Shown: positions 32,607 through 41,152 of the stretch, piece by piece
Position numbering within the stretch: the stretch's first letter is position 1
Layout: the number at the start of each line of letters is the position of its first letter
Source of the DNA: Bradyrhizobium betae
GTDB lineage: Bacteria; Pseudomonadota; Alphaproteobacteria; Rhizobiales; Xanthobacteraceae
Reading direction: 5' to 3'
NCBI RefSeq assembly: GCF_008932115.1
Contig: NZ_CP044543.1
Location: forward strand, 5,896,501 to 5,960,500
Length of the DNA: 64,000 nucleotides
Position numbers and translations under genes: made by a program
Notes under the pieces: model-generated
What the model was told of the DNA's origin: nothing
What the model saw: the letters and a program-made list of their open reading frames with translations, nothing else
Database searches by the model: none

Positions 32607-34595
32607 GTGTCTTTCCCGACCATGAGTGCGCCGCTCGCCCGAGCTTTGGCCGAGCGCAACTACGACCGTCCGACCCCCGTTCAGCTCGCCGTGCTCACCG
32701 GCGAGGCCGCTGACCGTGACCTCCTGGTCTCGGCCCAGACCGGCTCCGGCAAGACCCTCGCTTACGGGCTCGCCATGGCCAAGGATCTGCTCGGCGACGC
32801 CGAGCGATTTGAACGAGCGGGCGCACCGCTCGCCCTGATCGTGGCGCCGACCCGCGAGCTCGCCTTGCAGGTTCAGCGCGAGCTGGCGTGGCTGTATGAA
32901 CATGCGGACGGACGCGTCGTCTCCTGCGTCGGCGGCATGGATCCGCGGCGCGAGCAGCGCGAGCTGGCCGCCGGTGCGCACATCGTCGTCGGCACGCCCG
33001 GCCGCTTGTGCGATCATTTGCGCCGCAACCGCCTCGACATCTCCGAATTGAAGGTGGTCGTGCTCGACGAGGCCGACGAGATGCTCAATCTCGGCTTTCG
33101 CGAGGACATGGAATTCATCCTCAAGACCACGCCGGAGACGCGCCGCACCCTGCTGTTCTCGGCGACGTTTCCGCGCGGCATCGTCGCGCTGGCCAAGCAA
33201 TATCAGCAGCAGGCGTTCCGGATCGAGGTCGCGGGCGACGAAGGCGGCCACGCCGACATCGAGTACCGCGCCATCCGGGTCGCCCCCGGCGATGTCGAAC
33301 ATGCTGTCGTCAACGTCCTGCGCTTCTATGAGTCGCCGAGCGCGCTGGTGTTTTGCAGCACGCGCGATGGCGTCCGGCATTTACAGGCGGCGCTTTTGGA
33401 GCGCGGTTTCTCCGTGGTCGCGCTGTCAGGCGAATTGACGCAGAACGAGCGAACCACGGCGCTGCAGTCGCTCCGGGACGGACGCGCCCGCGTCTGCGTC
33501 GCGACCGACGTCGCCGCCCGCGGCATCGACCTGCCGAGCCTCGACCTCGTCATTCACGCGGACCTGCCCAACGATGCCGAGGTCATGCAGCATCGTTCCG
33601 GCCGTACCGGGCGTGCGGGCCGCAAGGGGACGAGCGTCCTGCTGGTGGTGCCCGCCCGGCGGCGGCGCGCGGAGCTGCTGCTCAATCTCGCTGGCGTCGA
33701 TGCAAACTGGGGCACGGCGCCGCAGGCCGACGAAATCCGCAAGCTCGATCATGCGCGCATGAAAGACGTGTTGTTCACCGAGGAGACGACCGCCGACGAT
33801 CAGGTCCTCGCGCAGGCATTGCTGGCCGAGCGGTCGGCCGAGGATATCGCAGCCGCGCTGGCGCGGCTCTATCGCGCACGGTTGCCGTCCCCCGAAGACA
33901 TCATCGATCCCGGCGAGCGAAGCAGCCGGCCGCGCGAGGATCGCGGCCGCAACGACGCCCGCACGCCGCGCGACGATCGGACTCCGCGCGACGATGTCCG
34001 AAGCTCGCGCGGCGATGATCGCTCCGAAAGGCTCCGGCCAAAACCCGGAAAATCGTCCGCGAAGCACGGCATGGCGGATGGCAGCGTCTGGTTCCGCGCC
34101 AACATCGGCCGAAAGAAGAATGCGGAGGCGCGCTGGCTGCTGCCGATGATCTGCCGTCGTGGCGGCATCGACAAGGGCGACATCGGCGCCATCAAGATCA
34201 TGGACACGACGACCGAGTTCGAGATCTCCGAGCGCGTCGCGGAGTCCTTCGCCGCCAAGATCAAGCGCCCGGACAAGGAAGACAATATCCGCCTCGAGGC
34301 GATGGCGGATGCGCCGCAGCGCCAGGCGCCTTCCGAGAAGCGGCCGCACACGCCTCGGCGCGAGAGCGGCGAGGGTGATCATCGTGAACGCCGCGACGAT
34401 CGCGCGCGCGACGTGAGCGAATTCAAGCCACGCGAGAAGGCGCACGGCGAGCGCGCGCCGAAATTTGAGGATGCTCCTTCTTTCGCGAAGAAAAAGAAGC
34501 ACAAGAAGAAGCCGGGCCACACAGAGCCGTCAGTCACGCCGTGGGCCGGGAAGGGCGCGCCGGGAAAGAAACCCAAGAAGAAACATCGGGGCTGA
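32607..34595 (+). CDS. DEAD-box RNA helicase with DbpA-type RNA-binding domain
   Basis: A 662-residue ATP-dependent RNA helicase. The core has Q motif YDRPTPVQLAVL, motif I AQTGSGKT, Ia PTRELA, II VLDEADEMLNLG, III SATFPRG, V TDVAARGIDLP and VI HRSGRTGRAG. After a charged linker (about 430-470, rich in R/D/E) comes a DbpA RNA-binding domain (GSVWFRANIGRKKNAEARWL, about 480-560) and a Lys-rich tail (KKKHKKKPG). This architecture matches CsdA/DeaD- and DbpA-like helicases acting on rRNA during ribosome assembly or cold stress. The GTG start (SFPTMSAPLARAL) has AAGG eight bases upstream. A terminator lies at 34627-34648. Confidence 0.93.
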   Translation: MSFPTMSAPLARALAERNYDRPTPVQLAVLTGEAADRDLLVSAQTGSGKTLAYGLAMAKDLLGDAERFERAGAPLALIVAPTRELALQVQRELAWLYEHADGRVVSCVGGMDPRREQRELAAGAHIVVGTPGRLCDHLRRNRLDISELKVVVLDEADEMLNLGFREDMEFILKTTPETRRTLLFSATFPRGIVALAKQYQQQAFRIEVAGDEGGHADIEYRAIRVAPGDVEHAVVNVLRFYESPSALVFCSTRDGVRHLQAALLERGFSVVALSGELTQNERTTALQSLRDGRARVCVATDVAARGIDLPSLDLVIHADLPNDAEVMQHRSGRTGRAGRKGTSVLLVVPARRRRAELLLNLAGVDANWGTAPQADEIRKLDHARMKDVLFTEETTADDQVLAQALLAERSAEDIAAALARLYRARLPSPEDIIDPGERSSRPREDRGRNDARTPRDDRTPRDDVRSSRGDDRSERLRPKPGKSSAKHGMADGSVWFRANIGRKKNAEARWLLPMICRRGGIDKGDIGAIKIMDTTTEFEISERVAESFAAKIKRPDKEDNIRLEAMADAPQRQAPSEKRPHTPRRESGEGDHRERRDDRARDVSEFKPREKAHGERAPKFEDAPSFAKKKKHKKKPGHTEPSVTPWAGKGAPGKKPKKKHRG

Positions 34596-34626
34596 GCTTC
34601 AGCCTGATAGCCCAGACAGGAAGCAT

Positions 34627-34648
34627 GCCGCCGGATCGCACCGGCGGC
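34627..34648 (+). terminator. Intrinsic terminator after the helicase gene
   Basis: GCCGCCGG (34627-34634) pairs with CCGGCGGC (34641-34648), followed by ATTTTCATTTC. It lies 31 bp after the helicase stop and is convergent with the poly-Gly protein gene. Confidence 0.85.
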
Positions 34649-34674
34649 ATTTTCATTTCGAATTTCAGGTGGGC

Positions 34675-34974
34675 TCAGCGACCGCCACCGCCGCCACCAC
34701 CTCCGCCTCCGCCGCCACCACCACCGCCGGCATCACGCATCGCCGAGCTGTAGCGCGGATCGGTCTGCTTCATGTAGGTGGGCGAGGTGTCGTGCGTGAG
34801 GTTGACGCGGCTTCTGCCAGGCGGGGTCGGTGCCTCGATCAGGATGCCGCAGCCCTCGAAGAAGGCGGAATCGCAGCCATAGGTCCGGAACTGCGCCGCG
34901 TTGGCACTGGTTGCGCTGAATGCGGCCGGCGCAACGAGTGCAATCAAGGCAACTTTCGACAATGTGAGCTTCAT
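34675..34974 (-). CDS. Secreted protein with a C-terminal poly-glycine tail
   Basis: A 99-residue protein with a signal peptide (KVALIALVAPAAFSATSANA, cleaved near residue 26), a short folded part with two Cys (YGCDSAFFEGCGIL), an intervening NLTHDTSPTYMKQTD, and a run of sixteen consecutive Gly residues ending in a single Arg. The Gly tract is encoded by mixed GGN codons (mostly GGC, GGT, GGA), so it is not a simple slipped repeat of one codon. It probably gives a flexible or surface-binding end. No family is recognised. The start was fixed at the ATG at 34974. Confidence 0.72.
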   Translation of the reverse strand: MKLTLSKVALIALVAPAAFSATSANAAQFRTYGCDSAFFEGCGILIEAPTPPGRSRVNLTHDTSPTYMKQTDPRYSSAMRDAGGGGGGGGGGGGGGGGR

Positions 34975-35102
34975 GGAAATTCTCCAGTCTCGTTTCGGCG
35001 AGACCGGAAACGGCCCGCACACACCTTCGACGGGAGCTGATTGAAGCCGGTTCGAGGGGATGGCTTCACGCCCGCGTGAGCCGCGCCGATCGGGGAGGGA
35101 CG

Positions 35103-35609
35103 TTACGTCGCAGCGAGGTCGCGCAGCATGTAGGTCGCGCTGTCGCCATAGGACGCGAGCTTTGCACGCAGTTCCGCATCCGCCATGACCGGCCGAAAGC
35201 CGAGACGTTCCCACAGCGGCCGCGTGGCGTAGACCGAGACCAGCGCGAGCGCTGTGATGTGAGAAGCGCGCGCCAGCGTCTCGATCGTCGAAACATAGTC
35301 GCGCGACACGTCGCCGCGAAAGTCGGGCAGCACCGCGACATCGTGGACGTAGAGGCAGTCTGCATCATCGGGCAATCGTTCGAGGAAGCCGTCGAGCGGT
35401 GGAATCCGGTGCTGCTTCCAGGGATGCGCGAGCCCGTAGCCGGCGATCGCATCGTCCGCGACGAGCACGCGGCAGCCATCGGGATAGAGCCGCATCTTCT
35501 CCGCGAAGACGTCGGGACGTTCCGGAAGATCAGGATGGATTCGCGCCGCGATCGCGCTGATCGCGGGCAGGTCAGTGGTGCGCGCGGGACGCCAATGCGG
35601 CTTGCTCAT
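35103..35609 (-). CDS. GNAT family N-acetyltransferase
   Basis: A 168-residue acetyltransferase. The N-terminal part WRPARTTDLPAISAIAARIH is the usual first strand and helix; LYVHDVAVLPDFRGDVSRDY is the acetyl-CoA pyrophosphate-binding motif A (normally Q/RxxGxG/A, here FRGDVS, a variant); and VYATRPLWERLGFRPV is the last strand-helix of the fold. The acceptor amine is unknown. The ATG at 35609 (MSKPHWRPART) was chosen over one nine codons upstream. Confidence 0.85.
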   Translation of the reverse strand: MSKPHWRPARTTDLPAISAIAARIHPDLPERPDVFAEKMRLYPDGCRVLVADDAIAGYGLAHPWKQHRIPPLDGFLERLPDDADCLYVHDVAVLPDFRGDVSRDYVSTIETLARASHITALALVSVYATRPLWERLGFRPVMADAELRAKLASYGDSATYMLRDLAAT

Positions 35610-35756
35610 GTCGATTCGTTGGTCCGTCTCTCTCAATCCAGTTTATTCCGCCGCGACGCCGCGCGCAGCGAAAAATATCTTTGCCGCTGTCTCAGGAATA
35701 CCGCGGGCCGCGCGGCGTCCTACCTCCTGCAAGCCAATTGCATGACAGGAGAGACC

Positions 35757-36146
35757 ATGACGACATCCTCGATCCGCCTCGCGCTCACACTCGCCGCAGC
35801 GCTCGCGATCATTCCCGCCGCGTTCGCCGCGCCGCCGACCAAGACCGGCAAGACCGACAAGGGCAATGTGCTCACCGACGCCAAGGGGATGACCCTCTAT
35901 ACGTTCGACAAGGACGCGGACGGCAAGTCGGCCTGCAACGGCCCCTGTGCGACCAACTGGCCGGTGCTGAAGGCCGAGGCGAGCGACGCCGCCGGCGACG
36001 GCTACACCATCATCGCGCGCGATGACGGCTCGAAGCAGTGGGCCTACAAGGGCAAGCCGCTCTACACCTTCGCCAAGGACACCAAGCCCGGCGACATCAC
36101 CGGCGACGGCTTTCTGAACGGCGCCTGGCATCTGGCGACGCCGTAA
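35757..36146 (+). CDS. Secreted repeat protein of the COG4315 / lipoprotein_15 family
   Basis: A 129-residue exported protein. The signal peptide (IRLALTLAAALAIIPAAFA) is followed by two copies of the family repeat: GMTLYTFDKDADGKSACNGP and KPLYTFAKDTKPGDITGDGF. Repeat 1 contains CNGPCATNWPVL, the usual Cys pair. Such proteins are abundant extracytoplasmic proteins of unknown function, and some are haem- or metal-binding candidates. AGGAG five bases before the ATG supports this start. Confidence 0.9.
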   Translation: MTTSSIRLALTLAAALAIIPAAFAAPPTKTGKTDKGNVLTDAKGMTLYTFDKDADGKSACNGPCATNWPVLKAEASDAAGDGYTIIARDDGSKQWAYKGKPLYTFAKDTKPGDITGDGFLNGAWHLATP

Positions 36147-36164
36147 AGACGGAGAAGGCGAGCT

Positions 36165-36719
36165 TTAGCGAAGCCCCTCATACACCATCAGCCCGCGGGC
36201 GATCTGCAGTTTGCGGATCGCGCGCGGCAGCAGTTTCTCCGGCTGGTGCAGATAGCGCCAGGAGGTGAGGCTGAAGGTGCCGAGCGCGCCGCATTCGTCG
36301 TCGAACGGCGCGAGCACGCCGGTCACGCTGACCGGCGTATGCGGGCGGGCGTTGAAGGGCAGCAGCAGCAGCTCGAGATGCGCCTTGCTGCCGTCTTCGC
36401 GCGCGGCGGTGACACCGGCGATCGCACCCAGCGTCTCGTCGGCGACAACGGTGGTGATCTCCTCGATCTCGCGGCGGCTGGCTTCGGTGAACAGCGCCGC
36501 AAAACTCTGGTCCTTGAGGTCGCGCCCTGCGAGCGCGCAGACGCGCGTGCCGGCGACGCGGAACGGGAAGCCGAGGTTCTGCTCGCTGGCCAGCACGAAG
36601 ATGTCGCCGAGCAGCTCGCGGACGGCGGCCGGATCGATGTCGGCCCGGTCAGGGGCCCGCGTGGTGCCGCGCTTCTCGTTCCAATACGCAAAGAATGCGC
36701 GGCTCGACGGATGTTTCAT
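36165..36719 (-). CDS. PAS_5 (DUF1457-type) domain protein
   Basis: A 184-residue cytoplasmic protein starting MKHPSSRAFFAYWNEKRG, typical of the PAS_5 family of Alphaproteobacteria. The PAS core has LGDIFVLASEQNLGFPFRVA and GTRVCALAGRDLKDQSFAAL. No kinase or cyclase domain is attached; members are thought to be small signal adaptors and are often found near PilZ or GGDEF proteins. The C-terminal basic segment (RAIRKLQIARGLMVYEG) is typical of the family. A frame extension of 13 codons upstream is possible. Confidence 0.88.
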   Translation of the reverse strand: MKHPSSRAFFAYWNEKRGTTRAPDRADIDPAAVRELLGDIFVLASEQNLGFPFRVAGTRVCALAGRDLKDQSFAALFTEASRREIEEITTVVADETLGAIAGVTAAREDGSKAHLELLLLPFNARPHTPVSVTGVLAPFDDECGALGTFSLTSWRYLHQPEKLLPRAIRKLQIARGLMVYEGLR

Positions 36720-36861
36720 GACTGAACGCTTTACCCCGGGGGACATCTGGCGGGACAAACCTGTCCCGCTTCAGTGCACCCGCGATCCCTTTGTTGTTGT
36801 GCAGGAGGGGATTTGCAGCGTCCATGCCGCAGAGGCGTTTTCGGCCACCTCGGGCCGGCCT

Positions 36862-36891
36862 TTGCGTCATTAACGTTAAATTAACTATGCG
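36862..36891 (+). promoter_or_regulatory. Candidate promoter of the RNA element at 36898
   Basis: TTGCGT (36862-36867) and TATGCG (36886-36891), with 18 bp between them, fit a housekeeping promoter moderately well. The spacer is AT-rich (TTAACGTTAAATTAAC). Transcription would start near 36898, at the beginning of a structured, non-coding stretch that ends in an intrinsic terminator. Confidence 0.45.
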
Positions 36892-36897
36892 CTTTGC

Positions 36898-37095
36898 TCC
36901 GGCAGCGCCGCTGCTATGGTGACTGCGGTCGCAAGCCTCGCCGCTTTGCTCCAGGTTCTCGGCGGGGTCTGTACACAGGCGTCAAACAGTTTGGTCACGG
37001 GCGCGGGGAGGGGTGGGGATACACCTATTCCCAAAGCCGCCGGAAGACCGACACGGACAGGCAGGGCTTTCCCAGAGCCCTGCCTTTTCCTTTTG
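36898..37095 (+). ncRNA. Candidate structured small RNA or leader with intrinsic terminator
   Basis: About 198 nt with no convincing reading frame. Hairpin 1: CCTCGCCG (36936-36943) with CGGCGGGG (36960-36967). Hairpin 2: GGGGATA (37015-37021) with TATTCCC (37026-37032), loop CACC. Terminator hairpin: GGCAGGGCT (37060-37068) with AGCCCTGCC (37076-37084), then TTTTCCTTTTG. A G-rich unpaired segment (GCGCGGGGAGGGGTGGGG, 37001-37018) could pair with C-rich or Shine-Dalgarno-like targets. It lies 76 bp before the rhomboid start, so it may be an independent sRNA or an attenuating leader. It does not resemble 6S, SRP, tmRNA or RNase P RNA. Confidence 0.5.
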
Positions 37096-37170
37096 TGTAC
37101 TTGCGCAAGGCCCGGAAAGGCGACTATCTCCAGATGGACCGTTCCGATCGCGCCTGAAAGCGAAGCTGCC

Positions 37171-38007
37171 TTGGATTCCCCGCACAATTCTCCGCCGCAC
37201 GATTCCTCGCAGCAAGGTCTGCCGCAGGACGTGCCGGCCGTCGCTGAGGAAGCTCCGCGCGAGCCGATCCTGACGCTGCCCGTGGCGCTGACCGCCTATA
37301 TCGTCCTGCTCGCGGTGATCCATCTGCGGATGCTGCTGCCGCCGGAACTGGAGAACTGGACCATCGACGTCTTCGGCTTCATCCCGAAGCGCTACGATTC
37401 CTCGCTGCTCAATCTGCAGATCCCCGGTGGGGCCGGCGCGAAGGTCTGGAGCTTTGTCACCTATTCGCTGCTGCACGCCAATTTGACGCATCTGGCCTTC
37501 AACGTGCTGTGGCTGCTGCCGTTCGGCAGCGCGCTGGCGCGGCGGTTTGGCGCCGTTAGGTTCTTCCTGTTTCTCGCGGTGACGGCGGCGGCGGGTGCGC
37601 TCGCCCATCTCGTCACCCATGAGCATGCGGTGGCGCCGATGATCGGCGCCTCGGCCTCGGTGTCGGGCGCGATGGCGGCGGCGATCCGGTTCGCCTTCGT
37701 GCGCGGCAGCTTCCTGTCGTTCAGCCGATCGGACGCCGATACCGCCGCGAAGGTTCCGGCGCTGCCGTTGTCGCGCGCGCTGCGCGACGGACGGGTGGTC
37801 GGCTTCCTCGCGGTGTGGTTCGGCGTCAACATCATCTTCGGCGTCGGTGCGATCGGCGTCGACGCCGAGACCACGAGCGTCGCCTGGCAGGCGCATATCG
37901 GCGGCTTCTTCGCCGGCCTTCTGCTGTTCGCGCTGTTCGATCCCGTGCCGCGCGTGCGAAGCGATGCTGCGGATGCGTCATCACAGGACGTTTCAGACCG
38001 TATTTGA
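37171..38007 (+). CDS. Rhomboid family intramembrane serine protease
   Basis: A 278-residue integral membrane protein with six or seven helices. HANLTHLAFNVLW (about residues 106-118) is the conserved helix-2 His/Asn motif, the Ser motif is MIGASASVSGAMAAA (about 158-172), and the catalytic His is in WQAHIGGFFAGL (about 240-251). The Ser motif reads GASA where the family has GASG. The start is uncertain: TTG at 37171 (LDSPHNSPPHD) is used, as the upstream frame crosses the terminator at 37060-37095. Rhomboids cleave transmembrane substrates in the lipid bilayer. A CBS-domain gene follows after 188 bp. Confidence 0.85.
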   Translation: MDSPHNSPPHDSSQQGLPQDVPAVAEEAPREPILTLPVALTAYIVLLAVIHLRMLLPPELENWTIDVFGFIPKRYDSSLLNLQIPGGAGAKVWSFVTYSLLHANLTHLAFNVLWLLPFGSALARRFGAVRFFLFLAVTAAAGALAHLVTHEHAVAPMIGASASVSGAMAAAIRFAFVRGSFLSFSRSDADTAAKVPALPLSRALRDGRVVGFLAVWFGVNIIFGVGAIGVDAETTSVAWQAHIGGFFAGLLLFALFDPVPRVRSDAADASSQDVSDRI

Positions 38008-38195
38008 AGCGGCGCTTGCGGCGCGGCCCGAATTCATCCATCATTCCCGAGAAGAATGTTCCGAAGCGACAAGCCCGTAGAGGCAATGCTTCGCAAAGCG
38101 CCCGAGCGTGAAACCGGCGCCTAAACTGTTAGTTGAAGACTCGACGAACAAGTCCGGACCGCGAAAGCGGACGGGTCCGATTCAGGGAGGCGACA

Positions 38196-38624
38196 ATGAC
38201 GGTACGTTCCATTCTCAATACCAAGGGCCACCAGATCATGAGCGTCGAGCCCGGCGCCAAGCTCGCTGCCGCGGTCAAGCTGCTCGGTGAGAAGAAGATC
38301 GGCGCGGTGCTGGTGATGAACCAGAGCCGGCTCGAAGGCATCCTGTCCGAGCGCGACATCGTGCGCGTGATCGGCGAGCGTGGCGCCGGCGCGCTGGACG
38401 AGCCGGTCTCGGAGGTCATGACCCGCAAGGTCGTGACCTGCAAGGAGGCCGACACGGTCGCCGAGCTGATGGAGATGATGACCGAAGGTAAGTTCCGCCA
38501 TCTGCCCGTGATCGACAACGGCAAGGTGGTCGGCCTGATCTCGATCGGCGACATCGTCAAGCGCCGCGTCCAGGAATACGAGTCCGAGCAGGAAGCCCTG
38601 CGCGACTACATCAAGACGGCCTGA
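38196..38624 (+). CDS. CBS domain-containing protein (tandem CBS pair)
   Basis: A 142-residue cytoplasmic protein of two CBS motifs and little else: MTVRSILNTKGHQIMSVEPG to SERDIVRVIGERG (about 1-65) and VSEVMTRKVVTCKEADTVAE to ISIGDIVKRRV (about 70-130). Tandem CBS pairs bind adenine nucleotides (AMP, ATP, SAM). The AGGGAGG ahead of the ATG is strong. In rhizobia such stand-alone CBS proteins are common and have no assigned partner; the neighbouring rhomboid and patatin genes do not point to one. Confidence 0.93.
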   Translation: MTVRSILNTKGHQIMSVEPGAKLAAAVKLLGEKKIGAVLVMNQSRLEGILSERDIVRVIGERGAGALDEPVSEVMTRKVVTCKEADTVAELMEMMTEGKFRHLPVIDNGKVVGLISIGDIVKRRVQEYESEQEALRDYIKTA

Positions 38625-38644
38625 CCGGACGTTACGCGCCGCCC

Positions 38645-39673
38645 TTAACCGCCGCCTTTGGGCGCATGACCGGCGGGCGCCGGTGCCAGCACCTCGATCG
38701 CCTCCTGGATCGACTCCAGCGCGCGCTCGGCCGAGCGGGCGCCGTGTGCGATCAGGTCCTCGGCGCGGTGGAAGTCGAACCAGCCGAACTGGCCGACCCG
38801 CGGTGAGATCAGCAGGTCCGGCGGATCGCCGGCGAGGCGCGCGCGGGTGATGCGGTCCTGCATGATGTTGAAGGCATCCACCATCACCGAGGAAATGCCG
38901 GGCCGGCCGCCGCCGCCGAAGAACTCGCGCTTCATGGTCTTCTCCGCCGAGAACAGCCGCGGAAAGCGCCGCTTGGCCGGCGGCTCCTCGACCTCCGGCG
39001 CGGCCGGCGCGGGCATCGCACCGTGCGAATAGATCGTCGTGGAATGGGTGAAGATGTCGCTGGAAAGATTTGCGGCGATGACGATTTCGGCGCCGAGCGC
39101 CCGGGCTGCCGAAACCGGCACCGGATTCACCAGCGCGCCGTCGACCAGCCAGCGGTCGCCGACCAGCACCGGCGAGAAGATGCCGGGCAGGGCGTAGGAG
39201 GCGCGCATCGCATCGACCACGCGGCCGCGCGTCAGCCAGATCTCGTGGCCGGTGCGGACCTCGGTCGCGACCGTCGCGAATTTGATCGGCAGGTCCTCGA
39301 TCAGGGTCTGGCCGACCGCCTCCTCGAGCCGGGTTGCGAGCTTCTCGCCGCCGATCAGGCCGGAGCCGGTCAGGCGGATGTCGAGATAGCCGAGGATGTT
39401 GCGCATCCCCTGCAGGCCGAGTCCCCATTCTTCGAGCGTGTCGAGCCGGCCGGCCGCATAGAGGCCGCCGACCACGGCGCCGATCGAGGTGCCGACCACG
39501 ACGTCGGGTACGATGCCGTTGGCAGTCAGGGTTCGGAGGATGCCGATATGGGCAAAGCCGCGCGCGGCGCCGCCTCCGAGCGCAAGGCCAATCACCGGCT
39601 TGCGAATGCTGCCAAGTCCGACCTTTTCGCCATTGGAGCCGTTCGCGCCCCGACCCTTCAAGATATCCAGCAC
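38645..39673 (-). CDS. Patatin-like phospholipase family protein
   Basis: A 342-residue enzyme with the patatin fold. The glycine-rich oxyanion segment GLALGGGAARGFAHIG (about residues 30-45) is followed by the catalytic serine in VVGTSIGAVVGG (GxSxG, about 66-77). The catalytic Asp lies in LVDGALVNPVPVSAARALG (DGA, about 165). Lipase activity against membrane lipids is expected. It is a soluble protein, with no signal peptide. The GTG at 39673 (VLDILKGRGANG) has AGGAGAG upstream; a GTG ten codons earlier is possible. It is convergent with the CBS gene. Confidence 0.92.
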   Translation of the reverse strand: MLDILKGRGANGSNGEKVGLGSIRKPVIGLALGGGAARGFAHIGILRTLTANGIVPDVVVGTSIGAVVGGLYAAGRLDTLEEWGLGLQGMRNILGYLDIRLTGSGLIGGEKLATRLEEAVGQTLIEDLPIKFATVATEVRTGHEIWLTRGRVVDAMRASYALPGIFSPVLVGDRWLVDGALVNPVPVSAARALGAEIVIAANLSSDIFTHSTTIYSHGAMPAPAAPEVEEPPAKRRFPRLFSAEKTMKREFFGGGGRPGISSVMVDAFNIMQDRITRARLAGDPPDLLISPRVGQFGWFDFHRAEDLIAHGARSAERALESIQEAIEVLAPAPAGHAPKGGG

Positions 39674-39916
39674 CGAAACTCTCCTACCCGGGCCAGCCCT
39701 CACATCAGAGTAGGCACCGTACTCGCGCTTCGCCAGAACGACGGCGAAGCATGGTTTATACCGTTCGGGACGCAGGGGGCAGCAGTGTGGCGAGGGTGGG
39801 TTGCCTCATCTCTCATCACGCAGGCGTCAACCGGGTTCCATAGAACCTGATAGGGCCGTATTTCCTGGGATATCAGAGGCTTGAATTTGCCGCGTTTTCG
39901 GTGAAAAGCAGGTGGC

Positions 39917-40993
39917 ATGACACGCGGGGGTGACGGCAGCATCGGATGGCGGCGCAGCGGCAGGCTGCTGCCGGCGCTGCTCCTTGCTGCGTGCCTCCTG
40001 CCGCTGCTCGGCCAAAGCGCCGCGCAGGCACAGCTTTTCTCCGATCGTCCGCCGCCGGTGCCCCCCGCATCGGTGCCCGACCCCGGCGGCGCCGTCAGCC
40101 TGGCGCCGCCCTCCGGTCCCGGCGCCGGCCCCCCGAGCCTGCCGCCGACCCTGATGCAGCCGAATACGCCGAGCATGCCGCCGCCCGCGGTCACCACCGT
40201 GCCGTCGGCTCCGCCGCTCAATGCCGCCGTACCCGGACAGGGCGTGCTGTCGCTGACCGCGAAATACGGCAAGGACTCTCCCGCGATCACCAGCGGCCTG
40301 GTCTGGCGGGTATTTGCCGATCGTCCCGACGAGAACGGCACCTTCAAGCTGATCCGCGAGGACCGCAGCGCCACGCCGAACATCGTGCTGCCGCCCGGCA
40401 ATTACGTCGTGCACGTCGCCTTCGGCCTCGTCAGCGCGGTGCGCACCGTCAGTCTGAAGGCGGAGACCGACCGCGAATCCTTCTTGCTGCCGGCCGGCGG
40501 CCTGCGCATCGAGGGCCGCGTCGGCACCAGCCGCATTCCGCTGAACCAGATTTCATTCGCGATTTACAAGGGCAGCCAGTTCGAATCCGGCGAGCGTGCC
40601 TCGCTGGTGCCGAACGTCGCCGCCGGCGACGTCGTGCTGCTGCCGGAGGGCACCTACTACATCATCTCCAACTATGGCGACGCCAATTCGGTGGTGCGCT
40701 CGGACATCCGCGTCCAGGCCGGCAAGCTCACCGACGTCACCATCACCCACCGCGCCGCCGTGATCACGCTCAAGCTGGTCAGCGACAGGGGCGGCGAGGC
40801 GCTCGCCAACACCGCCTGGTCGGTGCTGACGCCGGGCGGCGACGTCATCAAGGAATCGATCGGCGCCTTTCCGCGCGTCGTGCTCTCCGAAGGCGAATAC
40901 CGCGCCATCGCCAAGAACGAGGGCAAGGTCTACGAGCGAGGCTTCAATGTCGTGAACGGCGTCGACGGCGAAGTGGAAGTCGTGGCGCGCTAG
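39917..40993 (+). CDS. Exported protein with Pro-rich linker and carboxypeptidase-regulatory-like repeats
   Basis: A 358-residue protein. A signal peptide (LLPALLLAACLLPLLGQSAA) is followed by a Pro-rich region (about 40-105). The rest contains repeated beta-sandwich-like units: LPPGNYVVHVAFG, LLPEGTYYIISNYG and LSEGEYRAIAKNEG, each a PEGA/CarboxypepD_reg-like loop with (L)(P/S)xGxY. These repeats occur three times between residues 155 and 335 (for example NYVVHVAF, TYYIISNY, EYRAIAKN). The function is unknown; a periplasmic or envelope structural role is possible. It is followed directly by the repeat at 40998. Confidence 0.8.
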   Translation: MTRGGDGSIGWRRSGRLLPALLLAACLLPLLGQSAAQAQLFSDRPPPVPPASVPDPGGAVSLAPPSGPGAGPPSLPPTLMQPNTPSMPPPAVTTVPSAPPLNAAVPGQGVLSLTAKYGKDSPAITSGLVWRVFADRPDENGTFKLIREDRSATPNIVLPPGNYVVHVAFGLVSAVRTVSLKAETDRESFLLPAGGLRIEGRVGTSRIPLNQISFAIYKGSQFESGERASLVPNVAAGDVVLLPEGTYYIISNYGDANSVVRSDIRVQAGKLTDVTITHRAAVITLKLVSDRGGEALANTAWSVLTPGGDVIKESIGAFPRVVLSEGEYRAIAKNEGKVYERGFNVVNGVDGEVEVVAR

Positions 40994-40997
40994 CCTC

Positions 40998-41149
40998 GTG
41001 TCCCGGACGCGGTGCGGCATGCAATGCCGCTCCGCAGAGCCGGGACCCATCTCTCGATGAGCATGCGGCAGCCATGGGCCCCGGCTCAGCAGCGCACCGT
41101 CGAAGGGACGCTGCGCTGAGTCCGGGGCACGAGAGCGCAATGACGAGGC
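40998..41149 (+). repeat. Composite dispersed repeat, copy 2
   Basis: The blocks GTGTCCCGGACGCG, CGCAGAGCCGGGACCCAT, GCAGCGCACCGTCGAAG and CGCAATGACGAGG occur in the same order as at 10573-10710, with a variable middle. GTGCGGCATGCAATGCCGCTCC inside it is itself palindromic. It fills the gap between convergent genes and extends nearly to the stop of the LysR gene. Confidence 0.75.
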
Positions 41150-41152
41150 TCC

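Noticed and set aside
36898..37095. 6S RNA or SRP RNA identity for the candidate RNA
   Set aside because: The ends do not pair with each other as in 6S RNA, and the conserved SRP and tmRNA motifs are absent.
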